Below are positions 1 through 8,523 of a stretch of DNA of 64,000 bases, in pieces. The notes beneath the pieces were generated by a model. It searched no databases. It was not told where the DNA came from and saw only the letters and a list, made by a program, of their open reading frames with translations. A program made the position numbers and the translations under genes. Positions within the stretch are counted from its first letter, which is position 1. Each line of letters starts with the position of its first letter. Source of the stretch: Janibacter terrae NBRC 107853 (lineage in GTDB: Bacteria > Actinomycetota > Actinomycetes > Actinomycetales > Dermatophilaceae); contig NZ_BCUV01000007.1 in assembly GCF_001591405.1 (NCBI RefSeq), forward strand, positions 186,001 through 250,000, given 5' to 3'.

Positions 1-64
1 CTGCTCTTTCCACGCCTCGGAACCGCTCGGAAGCACCCTCTTCGTCCCGGGCGATGATGGCCCC

Positions 65-313
65 ATGACCACTGCGACGGGATCACCGGCCGACTGGTAC
101 TTCGAGGACTTCGCCGCCGGGCAGGTCTTCCGCACCCAGGGCCGCACCATCACCGAGGCCGACCTCGTGGGTTTCGCCGGGTGGAGCTGGGACACCAACC
201 CGGTGCACACCGACGCCGTGCACACGGCGGACGGACGCTTCGGCCGGCCCATCGCCCACGGCGTGCTCGGCCTGTCGGTCGCCATGGGCCTGGCCTCCCG
301 CCTGGGCATCTAG
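65..313 (+). pseudogene. MaoC-like dehydratase, N-terminal half only
   Basis: The 82-residue product starts like a MaoC/hot-dog-fold enoyl-CoA hydratase. It has the R-x-I-T-E-x-D-L entry strand, the D43-x-N-P-x-H48 catalytic pair and the GRPIAHGVLGLS helix (about 60-71). Members of this family are usually about 150 residues, so roughly half is missing. The frame ends at a TAG lying in a CTAG (310-313), exactly where a truncated minus-strand gene also ends. I see no clear Shine-Dalgarno before the ATG. It is probably a non-functional remnant left by a deletion; a short functional protein is less likely because the C-terminal strands of the hot-dog fold are gone. Confidence 0.6.
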
Positions 314-402
314 TGGATCCGGTGGGTGGCCGTCTGCACGAAGCGGCTGGTGCTCTCGGCGGTGAGCTCGGCGCTCTGCTCGACGGTGAGTTGTGCGCTC
401 AT
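310..402 (-). pseudogene. alpha/beta-hydrolase N-terminal stub
   Basis: A strong AGGAGG (plus positions 411-416) sits 8 bases before an ATG that opens only 30 codons, ending ...ATHRIH then TAG. The end resembles the first strand of MhpC/HsaD-type alpha/beta hydrolases, where a Tyr and the HGSGPG oxyanion loop would follow. Nothing hydrolase-like follows here because the reading frame runs into the MaoC stub. The intact ribosome-binding site and abrupt stop suggest that a real gene lost its 3' part at the same breakpoint that truncated the MaoC gene. The family assignment rests on few residues and is tentative. Confidence 0.4.
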
Positions 403-520
403 GGGGGATGCCTCCTGGGCAGTGGTGGAACTGGTGTGTGCGTGACGCTAGCCACGCGCGTGCGCGCGCCCCAGAGGAGGTTCCGGCGCCCGGAACCCAC
501 TGGGCCGCCGTGAGCCCACG

Positions 521-573
521 CACGACGAAGGGGGTGGATCCCGGTCGAGCCGGGACACACCCCCTTCGTCGTG
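521..573. terminator. bidirectional terminator with CGAAGGGGG arms
   Basis: A perfect 15-bp inverted repeat (521-535 with 559-573) carries CGAAGGGGG on one arm and CCCCCTTCG on the other. A smaller CCCGG/CCGGG hairpin sits in the loop. It lies 9 bases past the stop codon of the minus-strand transporter gene, so it most likely ends that transcript. No U-run is present, which is common for high-G+C actinobacterial terminators. Confidence 0.75.
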
Positions 574-582
574 GTCGCGGAC

Positions 583-1950
583 CTAGGCGGTCACGGCAGG
601 CGCGGCGTCCGTGCTCTCCGTGCCCCCCTCGATCTCGCGGTGGTCGTGGTCGTAGAGCGACTCCTTGCTCGTCTCCCGCATGAGGACGACGGAGACGACG
701 GCCACGGCCGCGAGGACCGCGAGCATGATCGACAGACCGATGCTCCCGTAGCCCGCGAGGATCGGGGCCGCGAGGATCGGCGGGAGCGCACCGGCGACGA
801 CGCTGCCGATGTTGAAGGAGACGCCCGTGCCCGTGCTGCGGTACGCGGTACGGAAGGTCTCCGGGAGGAAGACCGTCGTCGACGCGTTGGACAGACCGAC
901 GACGAAGAGGGTGACGGTCAGCGCGATGCCGATGATGACCGGCTTGCCCGTGTCGACCATCGGGAAGAGGACGAAGGCCCACACCACGGCGGCACCGTTG
1001 CCGGCGAGGAGGATGGCGCGGCGCCCGACCTTGTCCGACATCCGTGCGCCGATCACCTGGCCGAGGATGCAGCCGGCGATCGCGATGAACTGGATGGTCA
1101 GCATCGTGTTCTTGGGGATGCCGAGGACCTTGGTGCCGTAGTTCGTCAGGTAGACGGCCCCCATGTAGAAGAAGGACAGCCACATCAGCACCGACCCGGA
1201 GGCGAGGAAGACCTCCTTGCGCTGGTTGGCGAAGAGCTCACGGACCGGCGCCTTGGCCGCCTTGGCGTGCTCGGCCTGGGCCATCGCGTCCTTGAAGACC
1301 GGGGTGTCGGTCACCCCGAGCCGGACCCACATGCCGACCGCGACGAGGATCGCGCTCAGCAGGAAGGGGATGCGCCAGCCCCACGAGGCGAAGGCGGCCT
1401 CGGAGATGCTCAGGCCGATGACGAGGAAGGTCAGCGTCGCGAGGAGCAGGCCGAAGGTCGTGCCCAGCGTCTGCGCGAGGGAGTACAGACCACGCTTGCC
1501 GGGTGGGGCGTGCTCGACGACGAAGAGGGCGGCGCTGCTCCACTCACCGCCGACGGCCAGGCCCTGGAGGAAACGCAGGACGATGAGGAGGATGGGCGCG
1601 GCCAGGCCGATCGTGTTGCCCGAGGGCAGCAGGCCGATGAGCACGGTGGCCGCACCCATGAGGAGCATCGTCGTGATGAGCGTGGCCTTGCGACCGACGC
1701 GGTCGCCCATCTGGCCGAAGACCAGGCCGCCGACCGGGCGCGCCAGGAAGGCGACGCCGAAGGTCGCGAAGGACGCGGCCGTGCCGGCTGCCGTCCCGAG
1801 GGCTGGGAAGAAGAGCTTCGGGAAGACGAGCGCGGCGGCCGTCCCGTAGATGAAGAAGTCGAAGTACTCGATCGTCGTGCCCATGAAGCCGGCAGCGACG
1901 ACGCGCTTGAGCCCCTGGGGCTCGGCCGTTGGAGCGGTGGTTGCGGACAT
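583..1950 (-). CDS. MFS transporter, metabolite:H+ symporter (MHS) family
   Basis: The 455-residue product is a 12-helix major facilitator of the MHS branch (ProP, ShiA and KgtP relatives). It opens with the family-typical FMGTTIEYFDFFIYG first helix. The MFS signature GDRVGRK lies in the loop between helices 2 and 3, and a second copy, SDKVGRR, in the matching loop of the C-terminal half. An LARPVGG segment is also present. It is the last gene on the minus strand after hutH-U-G-I, 135 bases below hutI, and carries its own GAGAGG-like ribosome-binding site. The position suggests uptake of histidine, urocanate or a related acid, but MHS substrates cannot be read from sequence. A strong terminator follows directly. 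Confidence 0.88.
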   Translation of the reverse strand: MSATTAPTAEPQGLKRVVAAGFMGTTIEYFDFFIYGTAAALVFPKLFFPALGTAAGTAASFATFGVAFLARPVGGLVFGQMGDRVGRKATLITTMLLMGAATVLIGLLPSGNTIGLAAPILLIVLRFLQGLAVGGEWSSAALFVVEHAPPGKRGLYSLAQTLGTTFGLLLATLTFLVIGLSISEAAFASWGWRIPFLLSAILVAVGMWVRLGVTDTPVFKDAMAQAEHAKAAKAPVRELFANQRKEVFLASGSVLMWLSFFYMGAVYLTNYGTKVLGIPKNTMLTIQFIAIAGCILGQVIGARMSDKVGRRAILLAGNGAAVVWAFVLFPMVDTGKPVIIGIALTVTLFVVGLSNASTTVFLPETFRTAYRSTGTGVSFNIGSVVAGALPPILAAPILAGYGSIGLSIMLAVLAAVAVVSVVLMRETSKESLYDHDHREIEGGTESTDAAPAVTA

Positions 1951-2085
1951 GCAGGGTGCCTCTCGCCGGCATGGGGCCCCGTTGCCCCATGTCTTGAGGG
2001 CCGAACGTACGGAGGCGATGCGGACCGACCAAGCACGAGTTCCGTCCCGTGGAAAACGCCGGTCCGGTGCCTCCGTGGTGAGGCG

Positions 2086-3246
2086 TCACACCTCCAGCAC
2101 CCGCGCGATCGGCACGCCCGCGCGGTAGCTCAGGTGCAGGTGGTTGGGCGCGTCGAGCACCGCCAGGTCGGCGCGCGTGCCGACCTCGATGCGGCCGATG
2201 TCCTCCCGGTGCAGCGCCCGCGCCCCCCCGCGCGTGGCGGCGACGAGCGCCTCGCTCGGGGTCAGGCCCATCTCCCGCACCGCGAGCGCGATGACGAAGG
2301 GGATCGAGCTCGAGTAGCAGGTGCCCGGGTTGCAGTCGCTGGCGAGCGCGACCGAGACCCCGGCGTCGAGCAACGCCCGCGCGTCCGGGTAGGGCGAACG
2401 GGTGGAGAACTCGACGCCCGGCAGCAGGGTCGCGGTCGTGGTCCCGGCCGAGCCGACGAGGGCGTCGACGTCGGCGTCCGAGAGGTAGGTGCAGTGGTCG
2501 ACGCTCGCGGCGCCGAGCTCGCAGGCGAGCTGCACGCCCGGCCCGTGGCCGAGCTGGTTGCCGTGGACGCGCAGCCCGAGCCCGGCGTCACGCCCCGCCT
2601 CGAGGACGACCCGCGACTCCTCGCCCGTGAAGGCGTGCGGCGAGTGGGGCTCGCAGAAGACGTCGACCCAGCGCGCGTGCGGCGCGCAGGCCGCGAGCAT
2701 CTCCCCCGTCACGAGCTCGAGGTAGCCGGCCCGGTCCTCGCGCATCTCGGCGGGCACCACGTGGGCGCCGAGGTAGGTCACCTCGTCGGTGACCTCCGCG
2801 GCCAGCCGCAGGGCCCGTTCCTCGTCGGCGACGGTCAGCCCGTAGCCGGACTTCACCTCGACGGTGCTCGTCCCCTGGGCGCGCATCTCGGCCACGCGGG
2901 CCGCGAGCGCCGCCCGCAGGACCTCGTCGCCGGCCGCGCGGGTCGCCGCGACCGAGACGCCGATGCCGCCTCCGTCGTAGGCCTCCCCGGCCATCCGGGC
3001 GGCGAACTCCGCGGACCGGTCCCCCGCGAAGACCAGGTGCGCGTGGCTGTCGACGAACCCCGGTGTGACGCACCGCCCCTCGACGTCGATGACGGTGTCC
3101 GCCGCGGGTGCAGACGACGCCGGACCGAGCCACGCGATGCGGCCCTCCTCGACGACGAGGGCGTGGTCGGCGCGGGGGCCGGCGCCCCCTTCGCCGCTCC
3201 CGTCGCAGGTGACGAGCTCGCCGATGCCGGTGACGAGGGTGGACAT
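2086..3246 (-). CDS. hutI: imidazolonepropionase
   Basis: The 386-residue enzyme hydrolyses 4-imidazolone-5-propionate to N-formimino-L-glutamate, the third step of histidine degradation. It has the amidohydrolase metal motif D-S-H68-A-H70 followed by LVFAGDR, typical of HutI. Further metal and substrate residues lie in VHGNQLGHG and SVDHCTYL, and the C-terminal Asp in ASDCNPGT. The length is close to the usual 400. The gene starts 4 bases after the hutG stop, so the two are translationally linked. It is preceded in the transcript by hutH, hutU and hutG. Confidence 0.95.
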   Translation of the reverse strand: MSTLVTGIGELVTCDGSGEGGAGPRADHALVVEEGRIAWLGPASSAPAADTVIDVEGRCVTPGFVDSHAHLVFAGDRSAEFAARMAGEAYDGGGIGVSVAATRAAGDEVLRAALAARVAEMRAQGTSTVEVKSGYGLTVADEERALRLAAEVTDEVTYLGAHVVPAEMREDRAGYLELVTGEMLAACAPHARWVDVFCEPHSPHAFTGEESRVVLEAGRDAGLGLRVHGNQLGHGPGVQLACELGAASVDHCTYLSDADVDALVGSAGTTTATLLPGVEFSTRSPYPDARALLDAGVSVALASDCNPGTCYSSSIPFVIALAVREMGLTPSEALVAATRGGARALHREDIGRIEVGTRADLAVLDAPNHLHLSYRAGVPIARVLEV

Positions 3247-3250
3247 GTGC

Positions 3251-4165
3251 TCAGCCCTTCTGCCGTGCGGTCCGACCGGTGATGACGCGGTGGACGAGCC
3301 GGGCGGCGACCCGGGCCGTGCGCGCGTCGACGTCGTACCGGGGGTTGAGCTCGGTGACGTCGAGGTGCACGAGCTTGCCGCTCGCGACGACCGCGTCGCA
3401 CACGCGCTGGATGACGAAGGGGGGGACCCCCAGTGCCGCAGGCGCGCTCACGCCCGGGGCGACCGCCGCGGGCAGCACGTCCAGGTCGATCGACAGGTGC
3501 ACCTCGTCGACACCGGCGAGGAAGCGCCGAACGTACGCGAGCGGCCCGGCCTCCGTCTGGCAGTGGTCGTCGAGCACCCAGGACGCACCGACCGCGTGGG
3601 CGGTGTCGAAGAGCGCGCTCGTGTTGCTCGTCCGGCTGATGCCGACGACGCCGTAGTGCACGTCGAGGCCGGCGGCCTGCCGCTCGCGTGCCATCTGCAG
3701 GAAGGGCGTCCCCGACGTGGGTCGGTCGGCCTCCCGCAGGTCGAAGTGCGCGTCGAGGTTGAGCACCCCGAGCCGGGGCCGCAGCCCCAGTCCCAGGTGG
3801 CTGCCGTACGCCGTCTCGTGCCCGCCGCCGAGGACGACGGTGAGCGGTGCGCCTTCCCGGGCGGTGGCGACGGCCCGGCCGAGGCGGTCGTGCCCCCCTT
3901 CGAGGTCGTCGTCGGTCACCTCGACGTCACCGTGGTCCGCGACGACGAGGTCGTCGTGCACGGCGAGCGAGGCGAGCGCCTGCCGCAGTGCGGTCGGCCC
4001 CTCCGCGGCACCGACCCGGCCGCCGTTGCGCGCCACCCCCGCGTCGCTCGCGAAGCCGACGAGCGCGACGTCCGCACGGGCACCCGGCTCGACGACCGCG
4101 TTCCAGAAGCGACGGTGCTGCGGTCCGTCGCCGTCGCTCCGACCCTCCCACGCGAAGGGGGCCAT
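3251..4165 (-). CDS. hutG: formimidoylglutamase (arginase family)
   Basis: The 304-residue ureohydrolase converts formiminoglutamate to glutamate and formamide. The three manganese-binding signatures of the arginase/agmatinase family are all present: GGGHET (H116), N-L-D138-A-H140-F-D142, and S-I-D227-L-D229-V. Its start ATG overlaps the hutU stop (TGATG), and hutI follows after 4 bases. With hutG present and no hutF seen, the pathway here would run directly to glutamate rather than through N-formylglutamate. A proclavaminate amidinohydrolase or agmatinase is possible by family, but the operon decides for HutG. Confidence 0.93.
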   Translation of the reverse strand: MAPFAWEGRSDGDGPQHRRFWNAVVEPGARADVALVGFASDAGVARNGGRVGAAEGPTALRQALASLAVHDDLVVADHGDVEVTDDDLEGGHDRLGRAVATAREGAPLTVVLGGGHETAYGSHLGLGLRPRLGVLNLDAHFDLREADRPTSGTPFLQMARERQAAGLDVHYGVVGISRTSNTSALFDTAHAVGASWVLDDHCQTEAGPLAYVRRFLAGVDEVHLSIDLDVLPAAVAPGVSAPAALGVPPFVIQRVCDAVVASGKLVHLDVTELNPRYDVDARTARVAARLVHRVITGRTARQKG

Positions 4166-5856
4166 CAGCCCGTGGTCTCCGCGTCGCGGATCGTCGGCGC
4201 CATCGGCACCCGCACGCCGCGCTCGGCCGCGACCGCCGCCGCCCGCGCGTAGCCGGCGTCGACGTGCCGCAGGACGCCCATGCCGGGGTCGTTGGTGAGC
4301 AGGCGCTCGAGCTTCTGCGCGGCCAGCTCGGTGCCGTCGGCGACGCCCACCTGGCCGGCGTGGATCGAGCGCCCGATCCCGACGCCCCCGCCGTGGTGGA
4401 TCGAGACCCAGGTCGCGCCGGACGAGGCTGCGGTGAGCGCGTTGAGCAGCGGCCAGTCGGCGATCGCGTCGGAGCCGTCGAGCATCGACTCGGTCTCGCG
4501 GTAGGGCGAGGCGACGGAGCCTGAGTCGAGGTGGTCACGACCGATGACGATGGGCGCCTTGACCTTGCCGTCGCGGACGAGCTCGTTGAAGAGCAGGCCG
4601 GCCCTGTGGCGCTCGCCGTAGCCGAGCCAGCAGATGCGGGCGGGCAGGCCCTCGAACTCGACGAACTCGGCCGCGGCGTCGAGCCACCGGTGCAGGTGCT
4701 CGTTGTCCGGGAAGAGCTCCTTGAGTGCGGCGTCGGTGACGGCGATGTCCTCCGGGTCCCCTGACAGCGCCACCCAGCGGAAGGGGCCGAGGCCCTCGCA
4801 GAAGAGCGGCCGGACGTACGCCGGGACGAACCCCGGGAACTCGAAGGCCCGCGCGTACCCCGCCTGCCGGGCCTCGTCGCGGATGCTGTTGCCGTAGTCG
4901 AAGACCTCGGCCCCCTCGTCCTGGAGCTCGACCATCGCCTGCACCTGCCGGGCCATCGACTCCCGCGCCTTCTTCGTGAATCCCTCGGGGTCGGCCGCGG
5001 CCTCGCGCTGCCACTCCTCCAACGACACCTCCGAAGGGAGGTAGCTCAGGGGGTCGTGCGCGCTCGTCTGGTCCGTGACGACGTCGATCGTCAGGTCACC
5101 GGCACGGTGCCGGGCGAGCAGCTCGGGGAAGACGTCCGCGGCGTTGCCGACGATGCCGATGGACACCGCGCGACGCTCCCCCTTCGCCTGGGTGGCGCGG
5201 GCGATCGCGTCGTCCACGGAGTCGGCGATCTCGTGGAGGTAGCGCTTGGCGACGCGACGCTCGAGGCGGGTGCGGTCGACGTCGACGACGAGCGCGACAC
5301 CGCCGTTGAGGGTCACGGCGAGGGGCTGCGCGCCGCCCATGCCGCCGCAGCCGCCGGTGAGCGTGATCGTGCCCGCGAGGGTGCCGTCGAACCGCTTGAG
5401 GGCCACGGCCGCGAAGGTCTCGTAGGTGCCCTGCAGGATCCCCTGGGTCGCGATGTAGATCCACGAGCCGGCCGTCATCTGGCCGTACATCATCAGGCCC
5501 TCCGCCTCGAGCCTGCGGAACTGCGGCCACGTCGCCCAGTCGCCGACGAGGTTGGAGTTGGCGAGGAGCACGCGCGGCGCCCACGGGTGGGTGCGCAGCA
5601 CACCGACCGGCTTGCCGGACTGCACGAGGAGGGTCTCGTCGTCGGCGAGGTCGGTGAGCGTCTCGACGATCGCGTCGAAGGCCTCCCACGACCGCGCGGC
5701 ACGGCCGGTGCCGCCGTAGACGACGAGGTCGTCGGGCCGCTCGGCGACCTCGGGGTCGAGGTTGTTCATGAGCATGCGCAGAGGCGCCTCGGTCTGCCAG
5801 CTGCGGGCGGTGAGCTCGGTGCCGCGGGCGGCACGCACGGGACGGGCTCCGTCCAT
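4165..5856 (-). CDS. hutU: urocanate hydratase
   Basis: The 563-residue enzyme adds water to urocanate to give imidazolonepropionate, using bound NAD+. The glycine-rich [13 protein letters not shown] stretch (about 168-180) is the family NAD-binding signature, and the conserved [11 protein letters not shown] segment carries the active-site cysteine. The open frame runs far upstream, but I chose the ATG at 5856. It has AAGGAG 8 bases before it and gives the normal HutU length and N-terminus ([12 protein letters not shown] near residue 30). The stop overlaps the hutG start. An 80-base gap after hutH holds a small GGTTGC/GCAACC hairpin (5895-5909) that could set the hutH:hutU ratio. Confidence 0.95.
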   Translation of the reverse strand: MDGARPVRAARGTELTARSWQTEAPLRMLMNNLDPEVAERPDDLVVYGGTGRAARSWEAFDAIVETLTDLADDETLLVQSGKPVGVLRTHPWAPRVLLANSNLVGDWATWPQFRRLEAEGLMMYGQMTAGSWIYIATQGILQGTYETFAAVALKRFDGTLAGTITLTGGCGGMGGAQPLAVTLNGGVALVVDVDRTRLERRVAKRYLHEIADSVDDAIARATQAKGERRAVSIGIVGNAADVFPELLARHRAGDLTIDVVTDQTSAHDPLSYLPSEVSLEEWQREAAADPEGFTKKARESMARQVQAMVELQDEGAEVFDYGNSIRDEARQAGYARAFEFPGFVPAYVRPLFCEGLGPFRWVALSGDPEDIAVTDAALKELFPDNEHLHRWLDAAAEFVEFEGLPARICWLGYGERHRAGLLFNELVRDGKVKAPIVIGRDHLDSGSVASPYRETESMLDGSDAIADWPLLNALTAASSGATWVSIHHGGGVGIGRSIHAGQVGVADGTELAAQKLERLLTNDPGMGVLRHVDAGYARAAAVAAERGVRVPMAPTIRDAETTG

Positions 5857-5936
5857 GGTGATCACTCCTTCGTGAGGAGCACGCTCCCTGAGGAGGTTGC
5901 GGAGCAACCGTCTCGAAGGGGTCGTGCTGGGATGGA

Positions 5937-7490
5937 CTAGCTGAGTGGGCCGGTCGCGGACTGAGCGGCGGCGAGGACGGACCCGTCGACGACGGCCGCG
6001 TGGGCGGCCGCCAGGTCCGGTGAGGTGAAGCGGTCGGGTCCGGGGGTGACCCGGCCGTGCGCGGCGAGGGCCTCGATGACGGCGCCCGACGCCGGACCGG
6101 GGCGAAGGGGGGCCCGCAACGCGATCCCCCGCGCCGCGGTGTGCAGCTCGACGGCCACGACCCGCGCGAGCGCGTCGACCGAGCGACGCAGCTTGCGCGC
6201 CGCGCCCCAGCCCATCGACACGTGGTCCTCCTGCATCGCGCTGCTCGGGATCGAGTCGACGCTCGCGGGGGCGGCGAGGCGCTTCATCTCCGAGACCATG
6301 CCCGCCGCCGTGTACTGGGCGATCATCAGCCCGGAGTCTGTGCCGGGGTCGTCCGCGAGGAAGGGCGGGAGGCCGTGGTTGCGCGCGACGTCGAGGAAGC
6401 GGTCGGTACGTCGCTCGCTCATGCTCGCGACGTCCGCGGCGACGATCGCGAGGAAGTCGAGGACGTAGGCGATCGGCGCCCCGTGGAAGTTGCCGTTGGA
6501 CTCGACCCGACCGTCGAGCGTGACGACGGGGTTGTCGATGGCCGAGGCGAGCTCGTACCCGGCGACCGTCGCGGCGTGCTCGACGGTGTCGCGGGCGCCG
6601 CCGTGGACCTGCGGTGCGCAGCGCAGGGAGTAGGCGTCCTGGACGCGCGTGCACGCCGTGGGGTCGCGATGGCTGTCGCGGATCGGGCTGTCCCGCAGCA
6701 CTGCTCGCAGGTTGGCCGCAGAGAGTGCCTGGCCCGGCTGGGGGCGCAGGGCGTGCAGGTCTGCGGCGAAGACGTCGTCGGTGCCGAGGAGGCCCTCGAT
6801 GCTCATGCCGGCGGCGATGTCGGCCGTGGTGAGCAGCCGACGCAGGTCGTGGACGGCGAGGCAGAGCATGCCGAGCATGCCGTCGGTGCCGTTGATGAGG
6901 GCGAGGCCCTCCTTCTCGTGGAGCTCGACCGGGGTCAGTCCCGCGGCGGCCAGGGCGTCGGCGGCGGGGAGGTGCTCGTCGCCGGCGACGACCTCCCCCT
7001 CGCCCATGAGGACGAGGGCGCAGTGGCTGAGCGGCGAGAGGTCACCGGAGCAGCCGAGCGAGCCGTACTCGTGGACCACGGGCGTGATCCGCTGCTGGAT
7101 GAGTGCGAGGTAGAGGCGCAGGGTCTCCTCGCGGATGCCGGTACGTCCGGTCGCGAGGGTCTGCACGCGCAGGAGCATGAGCGCGCGGACGACCTCCGCC
7201 TCGACCTCCGCGCCGGCCCCGGCGGCGTGGCTGCGCACGAGCGAGCGCTGCAGCTGCGTGCGCTTCTCGTGCGGGATGTGGGTCGTGGCGAGCGCGCCGA
7301 ACCCCGTGGAGACGCCGTAGTGCGCCTCGGTGTCCTGCGCCAGGCCCTCGATGACCGTGCGGGCGGCGCGCACGCGCTCCCAGGCGGCGTCGCTGATGGT
7401 GACCGGCGCGCCGTGCCGGGCGACGGCGACGACCTCGTCGATGGTGAGGGGCCGGTCGCCGAGGACGACGGCGCTGGTGTCGGTGCTCAT
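5937..7490 (-). CDS. hutH: histidine ammonia-lyase
   Basis: The 517-residue lyase removes ammonia from histidine to give urocanate, the committed step of the pathway. The MIO-cofactor triad is C147-S148-G149 within [14 protein letters not shown]; Cys replaces the more common Ala at the first position. The catalytic Tyr lies in HYGVSTGFG (about 58-66). I chose the ATG at 7490 for the family N-terminus; its AGGAG is about 13 bases upstream, longer than ideal. A second ATG at 7498 is out of frame and closes at once. This is the first gene of the hut operon and is divergent from the IclR-type regulator, with the likely operator between them. Confidence 0.95.
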   Translation of the reverse strand: MSTDTSAVVLGDRPLTIDEVVAVARHGAPVTISDAAWERVRAARTVIEGLAQDTEAHYGVSTGFGALATTHIPHEKRTQLQRSLVRSHAAGAGAEVEAEVVRALMLLRVQTLATGRTGIREETLRLYLALIQQRITPVVHEYGSLGCSGDLSPLSHCALVLMGEGEVVAGDEHLPAADALAAAGLTPVELHEKEGLALINGTDGMLGMLCLAVHDLRRLLTTADIAAGMSIEGLLGTDDVFAADLHALRPQPGQALSAANLRAVLRDSPIRDSHRDPTACTRVQDAYSLRCAPQVHGGARDTVEHAATVAGYELASAIDNPVVTLDGRVESNGNFHGAPIAYVLDFLAIVAADVASMSERRTDRFLDVARNHGLPPFLADDPGTDSGLMIAQYTAAGMVSEMKRLAAPASVDSIPSSAMQEDHVSMGWGAARKLRRSVDALARVVAVELHTAARGIALRAPLRPGPASGAVIEALAAHGRVTPGPDRFTSPDLAAAHAAVVDGSVLAAAQSATGPLS

Positions 7491-7543
7491 GCGTCCATGC
7501 AACTCCTCCCCGCCCCTGCCCGGGCACCGACCAGACCGGATAG

Positions 7544-7561
7544 TGTCTCGGATACGAGACA
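7544..7561. promoter_or_regulatory. putative operator of the IclR-type hut regulator
   Basis: A perfect inverted repeat TGTCTCG-gata-CGAGACA (7544-7550 with 7555-7561) lies in the 79-base gap between divergent hutH and the regulator gene. The right arm abuts the regulator's AGGAG ribosome-binding site, so bound protein would block its own expression. IclR proteins bind such palindromes as dimers. The assignment is from position and symmetry only. Confidence 0.6.
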
Positions 7562-7569
7562 GGAGCCTC

Positions 7570-8310
7570 ATGCCCAATGCCTCCGCCGCAGGCCATGCCC
7601 TGCGTGCCCTGACCCACCTGGCCAGTCGCGCCGAGCCGATCCCGGCGGCCCACCTCGCCCGGGCCCTCGGCCTGCCGCGCAGCAGCACCTACCACCTGCT
7701 CAGCGTGCTCGTGGAGCACGGCTACGTCGTCCACTACGAGGAGGAGCGCACCTACGGCATCGGTGCTGCCGTCCACGAGCTCGGCGCCGGCTACCAGCGC
7801 CAGGACCCGCTCCAGCGCCTCGCCCGCCCGCTCGTCGAGCGCCTCGTCGACTCCACGACGCACAACGCCCACCTCGCGGTGCTCTCGGGGCGCGACGTCC
7901 TCTACGTCATCGAGGAACGTGCGGCGGGACGCCCTTCGCTCGTCACGGACGTGGGCGTGCGCCTGCCCGCGACGGTGACCGCCAGCGGTCTGGCGATGCT
8001 CGCGGCGCTGCCGCGGCGCCAGGTGACCGCGCTGTACCCGTCGGCCACGGTCATGGTGAGCGAGGGCCCCTTGACCCCGTCGGCGTTGCGACGCGAGCTC
8101 GTCGACGTGCGGGCACGGGGCTTCGCGGTGGAGGTCGGCTCCGTCTCCCCCGGGCTCTCGTCCGTCGCCGCGGCGGTCCTCGACCGCGACGGCCACCCGG
8201 TCGCCGCGGTGGCGCTCACCTACCGCAGCGACGAGGTGGACGAAGGGGGTGCCGCCGGCCTCGCCGCGAGCGCCCGGGAGACGGCCGGCCGGATCAGCGC
8301 CCGCCTCTGA
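7570..8310 (+). CDS. IclR-family transcriptional regulator, probable hut regulator
   Basis: The 246-residue product has an N-terminal winged helix-turn-helix (about 8-62, including ARALGLPRSSTYHLLSVL) and a C-terminal IclR effector-binding domain. The effector domain contains LTDVGVRLPATVTASGLAML-like and VEVGSVSPGLSSVAAAVLDRDG-like segments. The ATG at 7570 has AGGAG only 4 bases upstream and gives the family length of about 250. It is divergent from hutH and shares the palindromic operator with it, so it likely controls the hut operon in response to histidine or urocanate. Whether it represses or activates cannot be told from the sequence. Confidence 0.88.
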   Translation: MPNASAAGHALRALTHLASRAEPIPAAHLARALGLPRSSTYHLLSVLVEHGYVVHYEEERTYGIGAAVHELGAGYQRQDPLQRLARPLVERLVDSTTHNAHLAVLSGRDVLYVIEERAAGRPSLVTDVGVRLPATVTASGLAMLAALPRRQVTALYPSATVMVSEGPLTPSALRRELVDVRARGFAVEVGSVSPGLSSVAAAVLDRDGHPVAAVALTYRSDEVDEGGAAGLAASARETAGRISARL

Positions 8311-8374
8311 CCCCACGCTGCGCCCCCCTGTGCCAGAGTGCGACGGGACGTCGTCGAAGAAGGGCTGGCCGGTC

Positions 8375-8503
8375 ATGCGCATCGTCGTGGGCGTCTACCC
8401 GAAGCTGTCCTTCGAGGCCACACAGTCGGTGGCCTCCGGAGGGGCCGACCGGGTGGTCCTCGTCTGCGGCACCGGCAGCAGCAGGCCGACCCCCCAGCTC
8501 TGA
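8375..8503 (+). CDS. possible 42-residue small protein, unknown
   Basis: In the 213-base gap between the regulator and the molybdopterin gene, an ATG opens a 42-codon frame beginning MRIVVGVYPKLSFEATQ. It reads like a beta-strand plus helix start and contains one Cys. The nearest Shine-Dalgarno-like bases (GAAGAAGGG) are about 10 bases away and weak. I do not recognise the product. It could be a small protein co-expressed with the following gene, the remnant of a larger protein, or chance coding. Confidence 0.25.
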   Translation: MRIVVGVYPKLSFEATQSVASGGADRVVLVCGTGSSRPTPQL

Positions 8504-8523
8504 GACCCGCCAGGAGGCAGACC

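Noticed and set aside
308-320. TCTAGTGGATCC, which resembles a cloning-vector polylinker
   Set aside because: The bases on both sides are explained by the coding sequence of the two truncated genes (the hydrolase side encodes His-Arg-Ile-His), and no further vector sequence follows. It is kept only as a deletion or assembly junction.
5857-6654. Upstream extension of the hutU reading frame by 266 codons
   Set aside because: The extension overlaps hutH in another frame, has shadow composition and lacks any HutU homology. AAGGAG before 5856 fixes the true start.
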